A stretch of DNA of 11,167 bases from Alphaproteobacteria bacterium (GTDB lineage: Bacteria > Pseudomonadota > Alphaproteobacteria > M2410): NCBI GenBank assembly GCA_021774955.1, contig JAJFIN010000078.1, positions 1 to 11,167 on the forward strand, in the 5' to 3' direction. Below the pieces are notes generated by a model that saw only the letters and a program-made list of their open reading frames with translations, ran no database searches and had not been told where the DNA came from. Position 1 is the first letter of the stretch, and each line of letters begins with the position of its first letter. The position numbers and the translations under genes are program-made. Shown here piece by piece: positions 6,475 through 11,167 of this stretch.

Positions 6475-7233
6475 CTAGTTTACAACTGGATAGCGTGCGG
6501 CGCTGACAATGGGGCCGATGCCATTTTCTTGGACCAGCACCACATAGCCATCGATGTCTAGATCTTTGTCTTGGGCAGTGTCGTAGTTGATGACCAGGCT
6601 TTCACCCATCCAGGCACCGACATCGCGAATGGCCCGGACGACATTGGTGTAGACCAGGTCGCGGCCTTGGTTTTCACCTCTGCCAATGCGAACGGCCTGT
6701 CTTGCCTTGTAAGGCACGACCCAAACTTTGCAGGGATCCTCGTGGGCCATGTCGCCTAAGATGGACAAGCGAAGATATTGCCCCATCGGTTTGAAAGTGA
6801 CATCGGGACCGCGGCGCGTGCTCTTGCGCATTCCCTCAATTTTGTCAGCAACTTTATTACGTCGGCTGCCGATTTCGTGCGTCGCACCGTTGATCACCAT
6901 TTGCGGCGTGTAAACAGAGCCTGAGTGAAACATGGCATTGTAACTGCGCTGGCGCTCGGTGTTGTCGGGATGGGCGAGGGTGTCGTGCCAGCCGAGATAA
7001 TCCCAATATTCAATGGCGAAGCTAAGGGTTAGAATGTCAGGCGCGGTTGCCAGTTCGGCGAGAAGTTTGTCGGCCGGAGGGCAGCTTGAACAGCCTTGGC
7101 TGGTGAACAATTCGACAACGATGGGTGGTTCATCTGCATACGCAGATGTTGCCCCCCCTGAAATCGCTACGGCGCTTAGGAAGACGAAAGCCGCCCATGC
7201 CGTCGCTCTGGTACGCAAAATTTTACTCATCAT
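6475..7233 (-). CDS. DUF1223 family protein, exported, thioredoxin-like CxxC
   Basis: A 252-residue protein of the DUF1223 family. An N-terminal signal peptide (basic MMSKILRTR, hydrophobic core, AYA before Asp34) sends it to the periplasm. Mature sequence starts with IVVELFTSQGCSSCPPAD (38-55), whose Cys48-x-x-Cys51 on a beta-strand/helix boundary is thioredoxin-like, followed by the family motifs EYWDYLGWHDTLAHP, RQRSYN, YTPQMVINGA and NYDT. A thiol redox or metal role is plausible but not established. It starts 73 bases after acnA on the same strand, a pairing I recall from Rhizobiales, and is probably cotranscribed. The two adjacent ATGs at 7233 and 7230 lack a good ribosome-binding site. 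Its last 29 codons are duplicated as a remnant at 4744-4827, on the far side of the radical SAM module. Confidence 0.9.
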   Translation of the reverse strand: MMSKILRTRATAWAAFVFLSAVAISGGATSAYADEPPIVVELFTSQGCSSCPPADKLLAELATAPDILTLSFAIEYWDYLGWHDTLAHPDNTERQRSYNAMFHSGSVYTPQMVINGATHEIGSRRNKVADKIEGMRKSTRRGPDVTFKPMGQYLRLSILGDMAHEDPCKVWVVPYKARQAVRIGRGENQGRDLVYTNVVRAIRDVGAWMGESLVINYDTAQDKDLDIDGYVVLVQENGIGPIVSAARYPVVN

Positions 7234-7306
7234 CGTGCCACATTAGATCTCATTGCTATCAACAGGAAATCACGATGGGGTGAAGCCTACCTGAGCGCAA
7301 GCTTTC

Positions 7307-10006
7307 TTAGGAAGCTATGTTTCGCAGCACATAATGAAGGATGCCGCCATTGCGGAAATAGTCGAGTTCGTCTTCTGTATCGATGCGGCAGAGAAGGGGG
7401 ACTTCGACAGATTTTCCACCTTTATAGGTGATGGTCGCTTTCAAGGTCATGCGTGGTTTTAGCTTTTTGCTCAAACCTTCAATCGACACGGTCTCAGCAC
7501 CGGTTAGTTTCAAGGTTTTGCGGTCGGTACCTTTTTTGAATTGAAGCGGCAAAACGCCCATGCCAATGAGGTTTGAGCGGTGAATGCGTTCAAAGCTTTC
7601 GACAATAACCGCACGGACACCGAGCAGCGTCGTGCCTTTTGCCGCCCAGTCGCGTGAAGATCCGGTGCCATATTCTTTGCCGCCAAATACGACCAATGGC
7701 GTTTTTGTTTTTTGATAACGCATGGCGGCATCAAAGATCGGCATCTCTTTGCCCGATGGCTGCAGCTTAGTGATACCGCCTTCAGTGCCTGGAACCATTT
7801 CATTCTTGATACGGATATTGGCAAAAGTCCCGCGCATCATGATTTCATGGTTGCCGCGGCGCGATCCGTAGGAATTGAAATCAACGCTGCGCACTTGGCG
7901 CTTCTCGAGGTAACTTCCTGCCGGGCTGTCAGCCTTAATTGCACCCGCCGGGCTGATGTGATCGGTGGTAACCGAATCACCAAACACACCGAGCACACGG
8001 GCGTCCTTGATGTCGGCGACCGGTTGCGGCTCGGCCGTCATGCCTTCGAAATAAGGCGGGTGTTGGACATAGGTCGAGCCCATGTCCCAATTGTAGGTCA
8101 GGCTCGAGGTTGATTTGACTTTGCGCCAATTGGCATCGCCGGTGAACACATCGCCATAGCGGTCACGGAACATTTTCGGTGTGACGCATTTGCGCACGGT
8201 GTCAGTGATTTCTTTGGACGATGGCCAGATGTCTTTCAGATAAACTGGTTCGCCGTCTTTGTCTTCCCCGAGCGGATCTGACGCTAGATCGACATTCATC
8301 GAGCCGGCCAGAGCGTAGGCCACAACGAGCGGCGGCGAGGCAAGATAATTGGCTTGAACGTCGGGACTAATGCGGCCTTCAAAATTTCTATTACCGGAAA
8401 GAACAGAAGTCGCCACCAAACCGTTTTTCTGAATGGCTTCAGAGATTTCTTCCGGTAGCGGGCCGGAATTGCCGATGCAAGTGGTGCAACCATAACCGAC
8501 AAGATTAAAACCCAGTTTGTTGAGGTCATCTTGCAGTCCGGCTTTCTCCAAATAGTCGGTTACCACCTGACTGCCAGGTGCGAGAGATGTTTTAACCCAA
8601 GGTTTGACCTTCAAGCCTTTTTCAGCGGCATTGCGGGCCAGCAATCCGGCGGCCATCAAGACACTTGGATTAGAGGTGTTGGTGCACGAGGTAATCGAGG
8701 CAATTACGATATCGCCGTGACCCATGTCGTATTTCTTGCCCTTGACGGCATGGCGTTTGCTCGCACCTTTCTTGATGCTGAAGGTATCGGCCAGATCGCG
8801 AGCAAAGGTTTTTGCCGCTGCATCAAGCTCGATGCGGTCTTGTGGACGCTTTGGTCCGGCAATGCTGGGCACAACGTTAGGCAATTTTAGAGACAGGGTG
8901 TCAGTGAAAATCGGGTCGGGGGTGCGGCTGGTGCGGAACATGCCTTGCGCTTTGGCATATTTTTCAACCAATTCAACGCGAGCTTTTTTGCGACCCGTTG
9001 CCGACAAATAGCTCAAGGTCTCACTGTCGACGGGGAAGAAGCCGCAGGTTGCTCCATATTCAGGCGCCATATTGGCAATCGTTGCCTGATCTTCGAGCGA
9101 TAGATGGTTGAGGCCGGGTCCATAGAATTCGACGAACTTACCAACGACGCCTTTAGCGCGCAGCATTTCTACGATGGTCAAAACGAGATCGGTCGCGGTG
9201 ACGCCGCTTTTCAGTTTACCGTCTAATTTAAAGCCAACAACTTCAGGGATCAGCATGGAGATCGGCTGGCCCAACATCGCAGCTTCTGCTTCGATGCCAC
9301 CGACACCCCAACCTAAGACGGCGAGGCCATTGACCATGGTGGTGTGGCTGTCGGTGCCGACCAAAGTATCGGGGTACGCCACTTCGACTGTGCCCTTCGA
9401 TGTTTTGGCTTTATCAGTCCAAACAGTTTGGGCAAGGTATTCAAGATTGACTTGATGGCAAATTCCAGTGCCGGGTGGTACGACGCGGAAATTATCGAAG
9501 GCACCGGCCCCCCAACGCAAAAACTCATAACGTTCTTTGTTGCGTTCATATTCGCGCTTCACATTGGTTTTAAAGGAGCTCGGCAGACCGAAGGAATCGA
9601 TCATGACCGAATGGTCGATCACCAGATCGACAGGTGTGAGTGGATTGATTTTTTTGGGATTGCCGCCTGATTTTGCGACGGCATCGCGCATCGCCGCCAA
9701 GTCGACAACCGCGGGCACGCCGGTAAAGTCTTGCATCAATACCCGCGCCGGCCGGTAGGCGATCTCGCGTTTTGATTTCTTGGTTTTGGTCCAATCGGCG
9801 AGCGCCTTGATGTCGTCAGTGGTGACGCTGCGACCGTCTTCAAAGCGCAGGAGGTTTTCCAGCAATACTTTGAGAGAGAAGGGAAGGCGGTCGACGTTTT
9901 TGAAGCCGTGTTTCTCAAGGGCCTTGAGGCTGAAATATTCGTAGGTCTTTGCACCGACCTTCAGTTTGCGCCGCGTTTTGAGCGTGTCCTGGCCTATCTT
10001 GATCAC
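7307..10006 (-). CDS. acnA: Aconitate hydratase A (TCA-cycle aconitase, IRP/AcnA type)
   Basis: Converts citrate to isocitrate through cis-aconitate in the cytosolic TCA cycle. At 899 residues it has the normal length of the AcnA/IRP1 class. The [4Fe-4S] ligands are Cys441 in SITSCTNTSNP and Cys507/Cys510 in GYGCTTCIGNSGP. Substrate-binding blocks include DLVIDHSV, VGTDSHTTMVNGLAVLGWGVGGIEAE split over 216-241, and in the C-terminal swivel domain GSRRGNHEIMMRGTF and GGKEYGTGSSRDWAAKG. The start is GTG at 10006, with AAGGAAGGA on the minus strand (10013-10021) about six bases upstream. It heads a leftward unit with DUF1223 and is divergent from the crotonase gene. As in the family, the enzyme should be sensitive to iron shortage and oxidants. 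Confidence 0.97.
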   Translation of the reverse strand: MIKIGQDTLKTRRKLKVGAKTYEYFSLKALEKHGFKNVDRLPFSLKVLLENLLRFEDGRSVTTDDIKALADWTKTKKSKREIAYRPARVLMQDFTGVPAVVDLAAMRDAVAKSGGNPKKINPLTPVDLVIDHSVMIDSFGLPSSFKTNVKREYERNKERYEFLRWGAGAFDNFRVVPPGTGICHQVNLEYLAQTVWTDKAKTSKGTVEVAYPDTLVGTDSHTTMVNGLAVLGWGVGGIEAEAAMLGQPISMLIPEVVGFKLDGKLKSGVTATDLVLTIVEMLRAKGVVGKFVEFYGPGLNHLSLEDQATIANMAPEYGATCGFFPVDSETLSYLSATGRKKARVELVEKYAKAQGMFRTSRTPDPIFTDTLSLKLPNVVPSIAGPKRPQDRIELDAAAKTFARDLADTFSIKKGASKRHAVKGKKYDMGHGDIVIASITSCTNTSNPSVLMAAGLLARNAAEKGLKVKPWVKTSLAPGSQVVTDYLEKAGLQDDLNKLGFNLVGYGCTTCIGNSGPLPEEISEAIQKNGLVATSVLSGNRNFEGRISPDVQANYLASPPLVVAYALAGSMNVDLASDPLGEDKDGEPVYLKDIWPSSKEITDTVRKCVTPKMFRDRYGDVFTGDANWRKVKSTSSLTYNWDMGSTYVQHPPYFEGMTAEPQPVADIKDARVLGVFGDSVTTDHISPAGAIKADSPAGSYLEKRQVRSVDFNSYGSRRGNHEIMMRGTFANIRIKNEMVPGTEGGITKLQPSGKEMPIFDAAMRYQKTKTPLVVFGGKEYGTGSSRDWAAKGTTLLGVRAVIVESFERIHRSNLIGMGVLPLQFKKGTDRKTLKLTGAETVSIEGLSKKLKPRMTLKATITYKGGKSVEVPLLCRIDTEDELDYFRNGGILHYVLRNIAS

Positions 10007-10243
10007 GGTTGATCCTTCCTTTGGGATGCCTTCAGGGAGATATTCAGCTCACCGCAGGGATCTATCCCTGAATGAAGTCTGGTTATGGGTAAGGTTGGTA
10101 ATTCTGCGCTCTTTTTAGCCCTGTCGACACATTTGTACAACGAAGTTTACCGCTGAATTATTGAGAGCTCGAAAAAATGTTCGTCGCTAATTAAATATGG
10201 TTATGGTGGGTCTGAGTTGCGGATTTGCTGAGAAGGATATCCC
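10007..10243. other. Divergent intergenic region between acnA and the crotonase gene
   Basis: These 237 bases must hold the promoters for both directions. Beyond the repeats near acnA, the notable elements are the palindrome TTGTACAA at 10133-10140 and an AT-rich run at 10190-10205. Candidate -35/-10 pairs are weak on both strands, so I do not mark a promoter. AAGGA at 10233-10237 is the ribosome-binding site for the crotonase gene. Confidence 0.5.
10031..10072. promoter_or_regulatory. Overlapping inverted repeats in the acnA leader
   Basis: CAGGGAT-CT-ATCCCTG (10055-10070) is a perfect seven-base palindrome. Its right arm, extended to TCCCTGAA (10065-10072), is also perfectly complementary to TTCAGGGA at 10031-10038. 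The element lies 25-66 bases ahead of the acnA start codon. It could be a paired operator (three copies of a CAGGGA-like half-site) or allow two alternative stems in the transcript. I cannot assign a regulator. Confidence 0.45.
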
Positions 10244-11068
10244 GTGGATCAAGAATCGGATGCGGTCAGTGTCGACCAAAAAGGCGAAACGACAATCGTG
10301 ACACTCAGCCGACCGCATGCGCGCAATGCGGTGGATCGGCCAACAGCAGAAGCGCTCGCTGCAGCGTTTCTGGCGTTTGAGCAAGATGACAACCAAAAAG
10401 TTGCGGTTTTTCATGGCGATCACGGCACATTTTGCGCCGGTGCTGATTTGAAAGCCGTGGCGGCAAGTGATCCCTCTCAATCAAACCAGATCATGGCCCC
10501 CAGAACCGGCGATCAATTTGATCCCTTGTCCAACGAAGGACCCATGGGTCCTTCGCGCATGGTGCTGTCAAAACCGGTGATTGCCTCCATAGCCGGCTAT
10601 GCGGTGGCCGGGGGCATGGAACTCGCCCTGTGGTGCGATATGCGGGTGGTTGAAGAAGGGGCGGTGTTTGGTATTTTTTGCCGCCGTTGGGGCGTGCCAT
10701 TGATCGATGGCGGCACGGTTCGTCTGCCACGCTTGATCGGGCACTCTCGAGCGATGGACCTCATTCTAACTGGGCGACCGGTGGGTGCTGCTGAAGCCTT
10801 TGCTATGGGATTGGCCAATCGGATCGTGCCGGAAGGGACTGCATTAGATGCAGCGATCGCGTTAGCGGAGGAGATTGCGCGCTTTCCGCAAACCTGTTTG
10901 CGCAATGATCGGCGATCTGCCTACGAACAATGGGATATGCCTTTTGACCTGGCCATGGCCAACGAGTTTCACTTAGGTCGCAAGACACTTTCATCGCGTG
11001 AATCCGTTGAAGGCGCCAGCCGGTTTGTTTCTGGCAAAGGCCGCGGCGGTCAGTTTGACGATATTTAG
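10244..11068 (+). CDS. Crotonase-fold (enoyl-CoA hydratase/isomerase family) protein
   Basis: A 274-residue crotonase-superfamily protein, which should bind an acyl-CoA. The oxyanion-hole motifs are HGTFCAGADLKA (around 60-71) and GYAVAGGMELALWCDMRV (118-134). Glu126 matches the first catalytic Glu of enoyl-CoA hydratase (Glu144 in the rat enzyme). The second catalytic Glu (rat Glu164, in FGQPE) is replaced by Cys146 in FGIFCRRWGVPLIDGGTVRLP, although the GGT.RLPRLIG helix is kept and an Asp155 stands nearby. It therefore belongs to the CRRWGVPLIDGGTVRL subgroup, and ordinary crotonyl-CoA hydration is doubtful; the substrate is unknown. The start is GTG 10244 with AAGGA six bases upstream. 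The stop lies 14 bases before the probable ccmA, so the two are likely cotranscribed. Confidence 0.88.
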   Translation: MDQESDAVSVDQKGETTIVTLSRPHARNAVDRPTAEALAAAFLAFEQDDNQKVAVFHGDHGTFCAGADLKAVAASDPSQSNQIMAPRTGDQFDPLSNEGPMGPSRMVLSKPVIASIAGYAVAGGMELALWCDMRVVEEGAVFGIFCRRWGVPLIDGGTVRLPRLIGHSRAMDLILTGRPVGAAEAFAMGLANRIVPEGTALDAAIALAEEIARFPQTCLRNDRRSAYEQWDMPFDLAMANEFHLGRKTLSSRESVEGASRFVSGKGRGGQFDDI

Positions 11069-11082
11069 GCGGCGAGTCCTTT

Positions 11083-11167
11083 ATGGCTTTTAGTTGCTCT
11101 CTCGAGATCGAACACCTGTCGTGCGTGGGCGGCGGGCGGCGGGTGCTTGAAGAGTTGAGTGTTGAAC
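11083..11167 (+). CDS. ccmA: Probable CcmA, heme exporter ATPase for cytochrome c maturation (3' end outside window)
   Basis: Only the first 28 codons are present, reading MAFSCSLEIEHLSC followed by VGGGRRVLEELSVE. This is the typical N-terminal strand of an ABC-transporter ATPase (L....L....GGR.V...LS). The Walker A motif would lie just past the edge. I name it CcmA because its start resembles CcmA and because ccmA lying divergent from acnA is an arrangement I recall from Rhizobiales. CcmA powers the CcmB/C/D complex that delivers heme to CcmE in the periplasm. ATG 11083 follows the crotonase stop by 14 bases, with a weak GGCGAG upstream. Another ABC ATPase remains possible from so short a piece. 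Confidence 0.65.
   Translation, partial: MAFSCSLEIEHLSCVGGGRRVLEELSVE

Noticed and set aside
7301..7317. Inverted repeat around the acnA stop codon (AGCTT/AAGCT) as a terminator
   Set aside because: Only five pairs, with no T run on the minus strand.
1..11167. CRISPR arrays, tRNA or rRNA genes, insertion sequences, integrase or transposase genes
   Set aside because: Searched by eye on both strands; nothing resembling repeat-spacer arrays, tRNA cloverleaf sequences or mobile-element enzymes was found. The DUF1223 duplication is therefore not attributable to an element enzyme in this window.

Overview
The window looks chromosomal, from an alphaproteobacterium, most likely Rhizobiales/Hyphomicrobiales or a near relative. 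The evidence is the proteins themselves (HtpG, a long AcnA-type aconitase, a DUF1223 thiol-fold protein) and the layout at the right end. There, acnA followed by DUF1223 runs leftward and is divergent from a rightward unit ending in what appears to be the cytochrome c maturation ATPase gene ccmA, an arrangement I recall from many Rhizobiales genomes. Most genes are of moderate GC content. The 4.8-6.4 kb stretch is visibly more AT-rich.

Layout, left to right. (1) 2-1699 (+): htpG (Hsp90), missing its 5' end, followed by a DUF2461 gene (1789-2484, +). (2) 2481-4542 (-): a two-gene unit, an FAD-dependent oxidoreductase followed by a small HD-type predicted phosphohydrolase whose stop codon overlaps that of the DUF2461 gene. 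(3) 4543-4823: non-coding, containing a decayed copy of the 3' end of a DUF1223 gene. (4) 4824-6375 (-): a compact module with a near-consensus promoter, a 68-residue Tat-signal protein ending in Tyr-Thr-Lys/Arg repeats, and a radical SAM/SPASM protein. (5) 6475-10006 (-): acnA followed by the intact DUF1223 gene. (6) 10244-11167 (+): a crotonase-fold gene and the first 28 codons of probable ccmA.

The most interesting part is region 4. The radical SAM protein carries the C-terminal signature of the cyclophane-forming RiPP maturases (FxsB, XyeB, GrrM type). The small gene just upstream has the features of its precursor peptide: a twin-arginine signal peptide with an AxA cleavage site, then a highly charged tail with a 12-residue period in which each unit starts Tyr-x-Lys/Arg. 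I infer a Tat-exported, ribosomally made peptide with crosslinked Tyr-x-x rings. The module has no dedicated transporter or protease gene, which fits the Tat leader and signal peptidase doing those jobs.

The module lies between two copies of the 3' end of DUF1223: the intact gene on its right (6475-6561) and a remnant on its left (4744-4827), both in the same orientation. With the lower GC content, this suggests that the roughly 1.65 kb module was inserted at, or recombined into, a DUF1223 gene or tandem pair. The remaining genes are ordinary housekeeping or conserved accessory genes.
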